Below, one piece after another: positions 1 through 5,207 of a stretch of DNA of 7,789 nucleotides. The notes beneath the pieces are model-generated. The model saw only the letters and a list, made by a program, of their open reading frames with translations, was not told where the DNA came from and searched no databases. The translations under genes were made by a program, and so were the position numbers. This DNA comes from Chloroflexia bacterium (lineage in GTDB: Bacteria > Chloroflexota > Chloroflexia > Thermomicrobiales > JALYUS01). Every line of letters starts with the position of its first letter. Positions within the stretch are counted from its first letter, which is position 1. Location: contig JAICIL010000213.1 of the NCBI GenBank assembly GCA_025924435.1, positions 1-7,789 of the forward strand. Direction: 5' to 3'.

Positions 1-1159
1 ATGTCTGCGCCACATCGATGAGCATCAGGTGGTTGTCCGTGCCGCCAGTGACGACGTTCATCCCCTCGGCTATGCATCCCGCGGCGAGCGCCCGCGCATT
101 GTCCACGATCTTGTGCGCGTACGTCTGGAACTCTGGTGTCGACGCCTCCTTGAGGGCGACGGTCTTCGCCGCCATCACGTGCGGCAGCGGCCCGCCGAGC
201 ACCATCGGGCACCCCTTGTCCACCCAGGGCGCGAACTCCTCGGTGCAGAGGATCAGGCCACCGCGCGGCCCGCGCAGCGTCTTGTGCGTCGTCGAGGTGA
301 CGACGTGCGCGTGCGCCACCGGGTCGTAGTCGCCGGTGAAGACCTTGCCCGCCACGAGGCCCGCGAAGTGCGCCATGTCCACCATGAAGACCGCGCCGAC
401 CTCGTCCGCCATCTCGCGCATCTTGGCGAAGTTGATCAGGCGCGGGTAGGCGCTGTAGCCCGCGAGGAGGATCGTCGGCTTCACTTCGCGGACCTGCGCG
501 TGCATCTGGTCGAGATCGAGCAGTTTCGTCTCCGGGTTCACCTTGTAGGGGGAGACGTCGAACAACTGGCTGGAGATGTTGTGCCGGTAGCCGTGCGTCA
601 GGTGGCCGCCGGAGTAGTAGTCGAGCGCCATGATGCGCTGGCCGTGCATCGCGGCGCGCACCTTCTCCCAATCGTCGTGCGAGACTTTGGAGGCGTCCTC
701 CTGCCCGATCTCGGTGAGGAGAGGGGCTTCCACCTTCGCGGAGAGGATCGCCATGAAGGCGACGAGGTTCGCGTCCGCGCCGGAGTGGGGCTGGAGGAAG
801 GCGTGGTCCGCGCCGAAGAGTTCACAGGCGATCCGCGCGCCCTCCGCCTCGACGGTGTCCACATTGTCGCAGCCCGCGTAGAAGCGGTGATTGACATATC
901 CCTCCGCATATTTATCGGTGAAGAGGTTGCCCATCGCCAGTTGCGTGCCGAGCGACGAGTAATTCTCGCTCGCGATCAGTTTGAGATTGTGGCGCTGGTC
1001 GCGGAACTCGGCGACGATCGCCCGCGCGACGGTCGGGGCGGTCATGTTCAGGTAATCGAGCGCGGCGTAGTAGGCCGCCGCCGCCGAATTGACCGGCGCG
1101 CCCGCCAGTTTTTCGAGATAGGTTGTCAGCAGTGAACGCTGCCCGACCGTGGTTGCCAT
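1..1159 (-). CDS. glyA: Serine hydroxymethyltransferase, long form (3' end outside window)
   Basis: PLP enzyme converting serine plus tetrahydrofolate to glycine plus 5,10-methylene-THF; cytosolic. The first 386 residues are visible and the frame runs off the left edge. Seen: LIASENYSS (61-69), DKYAEGY (82-88), the substrate/PLP region [10 protein letters not shown] (122-131), GGHLTHG (184-190), DMAHFAGL (261-268), and [13 protein letters not shown] (289-301) with the PLP Schiff-base lysine at K293. GGPLPH and [11 protein letters not shown] follow. Compared with the E. coli enzyme it has about 30 extra N-terminal residues and an insert of about 35 residues (roughly 141-182) before GGHLTHG. 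Both are recalled from the nearly 500-residue chlamydial GlyA. The ATG at 1159 is chosen because GGAGGG (complement of 1167-1172) lies 7 nt upstream. The gene sits behind a ZTP riboswitch and terminator, so it is probably controlled by folate one-carbon status. Identity is certain; total length is not visible. Confidence 0.97.
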   Translation of the reverse strand, partial: MATTVGQRSLLTTYLEKLAGAPVNSAAAAYYAALDYLNMTAPTVARAIVAEFRDQRHNLKLIASENYSSLGTQLAMGNLFTDKYAEGYVNHRFYAGCDNVDTVEAEGARIACELFGADHAFLQPHSGADANLVAFMAILSAKVEAPLLTEIGQEDASKVSHDDWEKVRAAMHGQRIMALDYYSGGHLTHGYRHNISSQLFDVSPYKVNPETKLLDLDQMHAQVREVKPTILLAGYSAYPRLINFAKMREMADEVGAVFMVDMAHFAGLVAGKVFTGDYDPVAHAHVVTSTTHKTLRGPRGGLILCTEEFAPWVDKGCPMVLGGPLPHVMAAKTVALKEASTPEFQTYAHKIVDNARALAAGCIAEGMNVVTGGTDNHLMLIDVAQT

Positions 1160-1166
1160 CCCGCGT

Positions 1167-1172
1167 CCCTCC
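1167..1172 (-). promoter_or_regulatory. glyA ribosome binding site
   Basis: GGAGGG on the minus strand with a 7-nt spacer to the ATG at 1159. It fixes the glyA start. A small perfect hairpin (CCGGCA 1182-1187 with TGCCGG 1193-1198, 5-nt loop) sits 9 nt upstream of it, between the terminator and this site. Confidence 0.8.
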
Positions 1173-1200
1173 ATCGCCGAACCGGCAGAGTATGCCGGAT

Positions 1201-1236
1201 AAACAAACGGGACGCGGACAGACTCGTCGGCGTCCC
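1201..1236 (-). terminator. Riboswitch terminator (expression platform) in the glyA leader
   Basis: On the minus strand an 11-bp stem is formed by 1236-1226 and 1219-1209 (GGGACGC, one C/C mismatch, then GAC). The loop is 6 nt (GAGTCT). GTTTGTTT (1208-1201) follows directly, giving the stem plus U-rich tail of an intrinsic terminator. It begins 2 nt after the last conserved base of the ZTP aptamer. This is the usual place for an expression platform in which ligand binding stabilises the aptamer's final hairpin and disfavours termination. The hairpin is seen; ligand-dependent switching is inferred. Confidence 0.75.
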
Positions 1237-1237
1237 A

Positions 1238-1322
1238 GCCCAGGCGAGCGGCTACATTTCGCGCAGTACCCATCTCCCCGGCTCTCTCGTGGTCGCCCCA
1301 CCCTTCTCGCCAGTCACCGGGG
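1238..1322 (-). promoter_or_regulatory. ZTP riboswitch (pfl motif) aptamer upstream of glyA
   Basis: Read on the minus strand from 1322. P1 is CCCCGG (1322-1317) pairing with CCGGGG (1281-1276). Then comes the conserved UGACUGGCG (1316-1308). P2 is GTGG (1301-1298) pairing with CCAC (1292-1289), followed by a purine-rich strand ending in GAG (1288-1282). After a linker comes the conserved CGCCUGGGC (1246-1238). GGCG at 1311-1308 can pair with CGCC at 1246-1243, which is the known ZTP pseudoknot. Order, spacing and both conserved blocks match the pfl/ZTP class. That class senses ZMP/ZTP, the purine intermediates that build up when 10-formyl-THF is limiting, and is known to precede glyA, folD and purH genes. 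One difference from the recalled consensus: GGGGAG after P2 reads AGAGAG here. Confidence 0.93.
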
Positions 1323-1339
1323 GTGTGATCGCTGCGTCG

Positions 1340-1368
1340 AGTATCAGTCTCGCCGATAACACTGTCAA
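1340..1368 (-). promoter_or_regulatory. Promoter for the ZTP riboswitch-glyA transcript
   Basis: A perfect -35 box TTGACA (complement of 1363-1368), a 17-bp spacer and a -10 box GATACT (complement of 1340-1345; 4 of 6 match TATAAT). The predicted start near 1333 lies about 11 nt before the P1 stem of the aptamer, which fits a riboswitch leader. It is the best sigma-70-like promoter in the window. Confidence 0.8.
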
Positions 1369-1419
1369 CCAATGACGGATGCGTGCGTCTTCGATGGAAT
1401 ATCTCGATGTGATAGCCCG

Positions 1420-1634
1420 TCACCCAATGATCGAGCATGCGCGAAACAAGTTAATCCCAGCGATGGCGAAGATGATGCGGTGGGAGCCACCCCGGCGATG
1501 AAGATAGCCGTGAGCGACATCATCTGCCAGTTCTGAACCGTAACGGCGGCGACATGTCATAGAGTGAATACACGCTCCCGCCCGGTCTGCCACCATGTAC
1601 CAAAAGGAGAAGAGGGCGACGGCTCAACGCAAAG
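1420..1634 (-). pseudogene. Short open frame, possible remnant of a ParE/RelE-like toxin
   Basis: An open frame bounded upstream by a TGA and ending with TGA at 1420-1422. Possible ATGs lie inside it; the one at 1560 would give 46 residues. The last part reads SELADDVAHGYLHRRGGSHR followed by IIFAIAG and [10 protein letters not shown]. This resembles the C-terminal strands of ParE/RelE toxins, where a GSHRI(I/F)F.I.G segment is followed by a (T/D).LFVARI-type strand. No intact toxin, antitoxin or clear Shine-Dalgarno site is visible, and the expected tail after the strand is missing. It could also be chance open frame in decayed DNA. The similarity is recalled by eye and weak. The neighbouring hydrolase fragment supports the view that the stretch between the glyA promoter and about 1876 is decaying. 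Confidence 0.3.
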
Positions 1635-1636
1635 CG

Positions 1637-1876
1637 TCACGGCGCACCCCGATTCTGAGTCAATCCCCTTCCTTCGCACCCTAACATACAGACGCGCCGC
1701 CCGGTCGCGGCGAGCGCCTCCATGGATTCCAGATCGTCGTGGCACGCGCCCGGCCCGCCGTGCAGCGTCAGAAGCGGCAGTTTGCCCGGTTCCTCGCCCT
1801 CGCCGACAATCCGATACCACGTCTCGTGGCCGCGAAATGGGATCCGCCCCTCGGTGGATGGGAACCGTGTCTGCAT
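1637..1876 (-). pseudogene. Truncated proline iminopeptidase-like alpha/beta hydrolase (5' fragment only)
   Basis: The family consists of serine hydrolases of about 290-310 residues that release N-terminal proline or act on related small amides. Only the start survives. Residues 1-62 match the family N-terminus: [20 protein letters not shown] (11-30), then [13 protein letters not shown] (35-47), which holds the HGGPG oxyanion-hole motif, and [10 protein letters not shown]. Where the family continues with a VVFYDQLGCG-type strand, the frame reads an unrelated 17 residues and stops at 1637, so homology ends near position 1691. The nucleophile elbow, catalytic Asp and His are all missing, and no other minus-strand frame downstream restores them. 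The start keeps a good Shine-Dalgarno (GAGGAG, 8 nt before the ATG at 1876), so this looks like a once-working gene cut by a deletion or rearrangement. The short peptide may still be translated. Confidence 0.8.
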
Positions 1877-1938
1877 GGCGTCTGCTCCTCGCGCGTACTC
1901 TCTTCTTTCGTCTCTCGCTGCACCGCTATGTTAACACG

Positions 1939-1964
1939 AAAAGGAGCGGCGTTGCCGCCGCTCC
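1939..1964 (-). terminator. Intrinsic terminator of msrA
   Basis: A perfect 9-bp GC stem (GGAGCGGCG 1943-1951 with CGCCGCTCC 1956-1964) and a 4-nt loop. On the minus strand it is followed by TTTT (1942-1939). It starts 27 nt after the msrA stop codon, in the right orientation. It also separates msrA from the hydrolase remnant downstream. Confidence 0.85.
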
Positions 1965-1991
1965 CCGATGCGCTTTCGCCCCAGCCGTCGC

Positions 1992-2483
1992 TCAGTGCGC
2001 CATGCTGACGTGGCAGGAGGCCATGCCGCGCTTCTCCAGGTACTGCTGGTGATAATCCTCCGCCATGTAGAACGTTTCGGCGGGGTTAATCGCCGTGACG
2101 ATCGGGCGGCGGAAGCGGCCGGACTGTTGCAGCCGCTCCTTGGAGGCGCGCGCCGCCGCTTCCTGCGCGGCGTTGTGGGTGAAGATCTCGGAGCGGTACT
2201 GGTCGCCGATGTCCGGCCCCTGCCGGTTCAACTGCGTCGGGTCGTGATTCTCCCAGAAGACCTTCAAGAGATCATCGTACGAGACCTTCTCTGGGTCGTA
2301 CGTCACCTCGACCGCCTCGGCGTGGCCGGTCGTGTGCGAGCAGACCTGCCGGTAGGTCGGATTCTCCGTCTTGCCGCCGATGTAGCCAACGGCGGTGGAA
2401 ATGACGCCCGGAATTTCCCGGAACGCCGCCTCGACACCCCAGAAGCACCCGGCCGCGAAGGTGGCCTTTTCTCGCCTTTCCAT
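1992..2483 (-). CDS. msrA: Peptide-methionine (S)-S-oxide reductase MsrA
   Basis: Cytosolic repair enzyme that reduces methionine-S-sulfoxide in proteins and free methionine, using thioredoxin. The 163 residues are a usual length for a single-domain MsrA. Seen: the catalytic motif [12 protein letters not shown] with nucleophile C13, VGYIGG (32-37), [19 protein letters not shown] (42-60), [20 protein letters not shown] (76-95), and the C-terminal [10 protein letters not shown] followed by C157, the likely resolving cysteine. C48 lies in the conserved YxxVCxxxTGHAE segment. The ATG at 2483 is supported by AAAGGGGAG (complement of 2491-2499) 7 nt upstream. A terminator follows at 1939-1964, so it is probably a single-gene transcript. 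No MsrB domain or neighbouring msrB gene is present. Confidence 0.97.
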   Translation of the reverse strand: MERREKATFAAGCFWGVEAAFREIPGVISTAVGYIGGKTENPTYRQVCSHTTGHAEAVEVTYDPEKVSYDDLLKVFWENHDPTQLNRQGPDIGDQYRSEIFTHNAAQEAAARASKERLQQSGRFRRPIVTAINPAETFYMAEDYHQQYLEKRGMASCHVSMAH

Positions 2484-2514
2484 CGAATAACTCCCCTTTG
2501 TTGAGCCTTGAGCA

Positions 2515-2566
2515 TGGACCGTCCATCATGCGCTCGGTGCGCCAGTCCATCATCGCCCGTGGCGAT
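2515..2566 (-). promoter_or_regulatory. Repeats in the msrA upstream region
   Basis: GTCCATCAT occurs twice in direct orientation at 2521-2529 and 2545-2553, with a 24-bp period. The first copy overlaps a palindrome TGGAC-C-GTCCA (2515-2525). The second runs into a 6-bp hairpin ATCGCC/GGCGAT (2552-2566). These lie 30-80 nt before the msrA start, where an operator or leader structure could sit. No regulator can be named; this could be chance. Confidence 0.25.
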
Positions 2567-2585
2567 TGCGGATTTCTTACCGTCA

Positions 2586-2594
2586 AGTATCGCA
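2586..2594 (-). promoter_or_regulatory. Candidate extended -10 promoter for msrA
   Basis: The minus strand reads TGCGATACT: a TGn extension plus GATACT, the same -10 hexamer as the glyA promoter. There is no good -35 box at the expected distance. It would give an msrA leader of about 95 nt. Weak call. Confidence 0.25.
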
Positions 2595-2623
2595 CCGATT
2601 AAGGGTTTTGTGGGGGTGGGGGA

Positions 2624-2759
2624 ACCTCACCCCCAGCCCCTCTCCATTGCGATGGAGAGGGGTGTCTTCTCTGCAATGCTCTGACATTCCCAGATGCCTC
2701 GATCTCTCCGGGAGCGCTCCCCCTCTCCGCGTGACGGAGAGGGGGCCGGGGGGTGAGGT
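2624..2759. repeat. Nested GC-rich palindromic intergenic repeat
   Basis: Outer arms ACCTCACCCCC (2624-2634) and GGGGGTGAGGT (2749-2759) are perfect inverted complements. Inside are two separate hairpins: an 11-bp stem CCCCTCTCCAT/ATGGAGAGGGG (2637-2647 with 2652-2662, loop TGCG) and an 11-bp stem CCCCCTCTCCG/CGGAGAGGGGG (2719-2729 with 2735-2745, 5-nt loop). Each inner hairpin has the core CCCCTCTCC, so the element looks like two inverted copies of one unit of about 40 bp (CCTCACCCCC-n-CCCCTCTCC plus hairpin) around a non-repetitive spacer (2663-2718). It begins 4 nt after the amidohydrolase stop. It could terminate or stabilise that transcript, though no U-tract follows either stem. Similar C-rich repeats are recalled as dispersed families in several high-GC phyla. 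Confidence 0.85.
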
Positions 2760-2763
2760 CTCC

Positions 2764-4362
2764 CTACAACTTCACATCCGCCCCTTCAACCGGCGTCGGG
2801 ATGCACCATTCCTCGCCGCGCGCCGTGGTGACGTATTCGGGCCAGCGCAGATCCACCGGCGCGTGGAAGTCCGCCGGGAGGAGTGGCGCGACCCATCGCT
2901 CGCCGCCGATGCCGCCGCCCGTCCGCTCGACGAATTCGGCCTGGGCACGGGCGAGTTCGTCCGGCCGGGTGGCGAGATCGAGGAGCGTCGCGGCGATTGT
3001 TTTCCCGCCGACGAACATGCCGGGGTCAATCGCGTCGGCCACGCCGCCGAGCGCGTTGTGGGTCCAGGCGGGGTAGCCGTATCTGCTCCCTTCCGGCGCG
3101 CGGAGCGTCGGGCGCGCCGTGAACAGCCGCACGGTCGGCGCGTGCCAGCAATACTCCACGTAGTCATCGGACGTGAAGTTCTTCTGCCACGGCGGGAGGA
3201 CGCCGCGCAGCGCGGTCTCCACGTCGCGCGGGTCGGTCAGCCGCTCGTTCTCCGGCGCGAAGGGGTTCTCCATCGGCGCGACGCCGAGATGTTCCTGCAT
3301 GCGGCGCGCGAAGGCGCGGGCGCTCTCCGGGTAGATGGGCGGCCCGACGAGCGACAGGTTGCGGTAGGTCAGATCGGCCATCGCGTTATTCGCGAGGCCG
3401 ACGCGCGTCTTCGTCACCCAGCGCAGGGAGGCTTCGCAGCCCGTGACGGCGGCGGCGTGCTTCGCGTTGTTCATCAGCACATTGGCGATCTGCTCCTGGA
3501 TGCCGAGCGTCGGCCCACGCCACGAATACTGGATCTGGCTGAAGCGCGGCGGTAGGTTATCCGAGGTGGCGTCCCCGGCGGCGAGGACGAACTCGTTGAG
3601 CGTCCAGGTGCCGGTATGCGGGAACATCGCCTCCTTGGTGTACTTGGTGTTCGTGTACATCAGCATCAGCGCGTCAATCGCGCCGGGGCAGCGCGCCGTC
3701 GCGTGCGAGCCGCCCGGCTTCGGCAGCAGGTCGCGGTCAATCCACTCCTCCGGCGTCCGGCACTCGAAGGTGAAGACGGCGCTCCAGTACGAGCCGCAGT
3801 GCGTCTCCCAGACGGCGGAGTTGTTGATGTTCGGGTGGTAGGCGATGAAGGCGTCGAAGCCGTCGTAGTACCCCTTCGCGGCGTGGACGGGCTTGGAGCC
3901 GCAGACCTTCTCCGCCGGTTCGCCGAAGAACTTCAGCGTGCCCGTGAGGTGGTACTTTTCCATCGTCGCCTTCGCGGCGAGCACGCCGATCAGCGCGGTC
4001 GTGCCGAGTTGCGAGTGCGGGTCGGTGTGCCCCGCCGCCCACGGATGCAGCCCCTCGCGCGGCGCGCGATAGGGGACGGCCTGCTGCGAGTTGCCCGGCA
4101 CGGCGTCGTACTCCGCGTACGCCCCGAGGACGGGCTTCCCCGCGCCCCACGTCGCGACGAAGGCCGTCGGCATCCCGCCCGATCCCTCCTCGACATCGAA
4201 CCCCTCGGCGCGCAGGAGGTCCACATACGCCCGCGCGGATTTGTACTCCCGCCACGCCGGTTCGGCGTACCGCCAGATCTCCATGTCGAAAGCGGAGAAT
4301 CGCCGCCGGTTCTCCTCGATCCAGTCCATCGCGTGCTGCTTCTCCGGATACCGTGTCGCCAT
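2764..4362 (-). CDS. M20-family amidohydrolase, AbgB-like
   Basis: A 532-residue cytosolic metallo-amidohydrolase of the M20 peptidase superfamily; no signal peptide is visible. The nearest familiar relative is AbgB (p-aminobenzoyl-glutamate hydrolase subunit), but the substrate is unknown. Seen: a helical N-terminus (IEENRRRFSAFDMEIW), AYAEYDAVPGNSQ (81-93), GHTDPHSQLGTTALIGVLAA (111-130), FFGEPAEKVCGSKP (145-158), AYHP with H176, a central dimerisation-type domain, and a C-terminal catalytic segment YPAWTHNALGG with H435. Candidate metal ligands are H112, D114, H116, H176 and H435; E148 or E151 may be the base. The canonical CGH and AEE motifs read DPH and AEK here. An in-frame ATG lies further upstream at 4431, but the start at 4362 is preferred because AAGGGAG (complement of 4369-4375) lies 6 nt before it and the upstream 23 residues look non-conserved. 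It lies 122 bp after the DUF6194 gene. Confidence 0.9.
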   Translation of the reverse strand: MATRYPEKQHAMDWIEENRRRFSAFDMEIWRYAEPAWREYKSARAYVDLLRAEGFDVEEGSGGMPTAFVATWGAGKPVLGAYAEYDAVPGNSQQAVPYRAPREGLHPWAAGHTDPHSQLGTTALIGVLAAKATMEKYHLTGTLKFFGEPAEKVCGSKPVHAAKGYYDGFDAFIAYHPNINNSAVWETHCGSYWSAVFTFECRTPEEWIDRDLLPKPGGSHATARCPGAIDALMLMYTNTKYTKEAMFPHTGTWTLNEFVLAAGDATSDNLPPRFSQIQYSWRGPTLGIQEQIANVLMNNAKHAAAVTGCEASLRWVTKTRVGLANNAMADLTYRNLSLVGPPIYPESARAFARRMQEHLGVAPMENPFAPENERLTDPRDVETALRGVLPPWQKNFTSDDYVEYCWHAPTVRLFTARPTLRAPEGSRYGYPAWTHNALGGVADAIDPGMFVGGKTIAATLLDLATRPDELARAQAEFVERTGGGIGGERWVAPLLPADFHAPVDLRWPEYVTTARGEEWCIPTPVEGADVKL

Positions 4363-4485
4363 GCGCTTCTCCCTTCCGATTTCCCGTTTGCGGACGGAGG
4401 AAATCGTACGCTCGCGGAGCGGGAGGGTCAACCGCCCCGCAATGCGACCGGAGTTGGGCCGTGGATTGCCTGCAACGTGGCCGAT

Positions 4486-4983
4486 TCAGCCGCGGGCCGC
4501 GCGTTTCGCGTACGCGCTCGCGGCCCGATCGTACGCCTCGGCCAGTAGTGGCCGCACCACGTTCCGCAACGTTGCCGCGCTGGGGGTGAGCACGCAGACC
4601 CAATACTGCCGCCCATACACCGGATGCGGCAGCAGTTGATCCAAAGCGGTGAAGTCATAGTCGCGCCCACCGCCATCGTCCGCGGCGGCACGGGGCGGCT
4701 CTGCGCCGAACAATGCGCGATAGGTCTCCCTACTGACGCCGATATTCAGCCGGAAGACGCCTGGGCGGTTGAGATTGGAGGCGCAGTCAAAATCACCGTA
4801 ATCTTTGGTCACAATCGTGGCGAAGGGAAACCGCCGATCGGGAGGAAGGATGCGGTCAGGGTCGTAGAAAAAGAAGGTGTCGCCCCATGCTACTTCAGGA
4901 GATCCCGCGTCCCGCGATGCAACGAGGACATCCACGCCGGCAAACGTATCGGTGATGTATTGGGTGATTGCGGCTGCCTCCAT
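4486..4983 (-). CDS. DUF6194-like protein of unknown function
   Basis: A 165-residue soluble protein resembling the DUF6194 family (recalled; function unknown). Family-like blocks seen: ITQYITDTFAGVDVL (6-20), WGDTFFFYDPDR (33-44), FATIVTKDYGDFDCASNLNR (53-72), PGVFRLNIGVSRETYRALFG (73-92), FTALDQLLPHPVYGRQYWVC (110-129), and a C-terminal helix VRPLLAEAYDRA. There are no membrane segments, signal peptide or obvious catalytic triad; H120 and Y123 in the PHPVYG block are conserved-looking. A loop of about 10 residues (ASRDAGSPEV, 22-31) sits between VL and AWGD, and another Asp/Gly-rich stretch (DDGGGRD) lies near 101-107; both look like lineage-specific loops. The start at 4983 is chosen because AAAGGAC (complement of 4992-4998) lies 8 nt upstream, rather than the ATG 8 codons earlier. 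The neighbours suggest no role. Confidence 0.85.
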   Translation of the reverse strand: MEAAAITQYITDTFAGVDVLVASRDAGSPEVAWGDTFFFYDPDRILPPDRRFPFATIVTKDYGDFDCASNLNRPGVFRLNIGVSRETYRALFGAEPPRAAADDGGGRDYDFTALDQLLPHPVYGRQYWVCVLTPSAATLRNVVRPLLAEAYDRAASAYAKRAARG

Positions 4984-5047
4984 CGGAATGCGTCCTTTCA
5001 CGAGCAACCGCGTCGTTCGGTGCGTCTATGCACAGCGTGCCGTTCGT

Positions 5048-5207
5048 CTAAAACTCAGGGGGCGTCATTACCGATGACGAAGCGGATGCGCCGCAGTTCG
5101 TCTTCCCATTCGCTATTGTATCGGATCGAGGCCGCGCGATTGCCATTCCTCGCCTCCTTGTGTAGCGCAACCCTAAGCATATCGCGGCCATCATGTACAT
5201 GCAACCG
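5048..5207 (-). other. Unassigned open frames between the methyltransferase and DUF6194 genes
   Basis: Two overlapping minus-strand frames lie here. One continues in frame after the methyltransferase TAG (5208-5210) for 50 sense codons to a TGA at 5055-5057. It includes an ATG at 5180 (41 residues, with an amphipathic end EWEDELRRIRFVIGNDAP) but has no Shine-Dalgarno. The other starts at an ATG at 5146 with a strong AAGGAGG (complement of 5153-5159) 6 nt upstream, and gives 32 residues of low-complexity Ser/Ala/Pro sequence ending at 5048. I recognise neither. The first reads more like protein; the second has the better start. Either could be a small gene, a gene remnant or chance. Confidence 0.25.

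Noticed and set aside
29..1135. Long plus-strand open frame of 368 codons
   Set aside because: It is the antisense shadow of glyA. The minus strand carries the full set of SHMT motifs, while the plus frame is Arg/Val/His-rich with no recognisable domain.
912..1301. Minus-strand open frame of 129 codons overlapping the glyA start
   Set aside because: It runs through the riboswitch and terminator and is out of frame with glyA. It has no recognisable protein features.
2566..3555. Plus-strand open frame of 329 codons crossing the GC-rich repeat
   Set aside because: It is antisense to the M20 amidohydrolase, and its N-terminus is translated repeat. Long antisense frames are expected at this GC content.
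4363..4485. Promoter or leader between the DUF6194 gene and the amidohydrolase gene
   Set aside because: No convincing -35/-10 pair or structured leader could be read; only the Shine-Dalgarno is clear.
2764..5007. Amidohydrolase and DUF6194 genes as a functional operon
   Set aside because: They share strand but are 122 bp apart, each with its own RBS, and no biochemical link is apparent.
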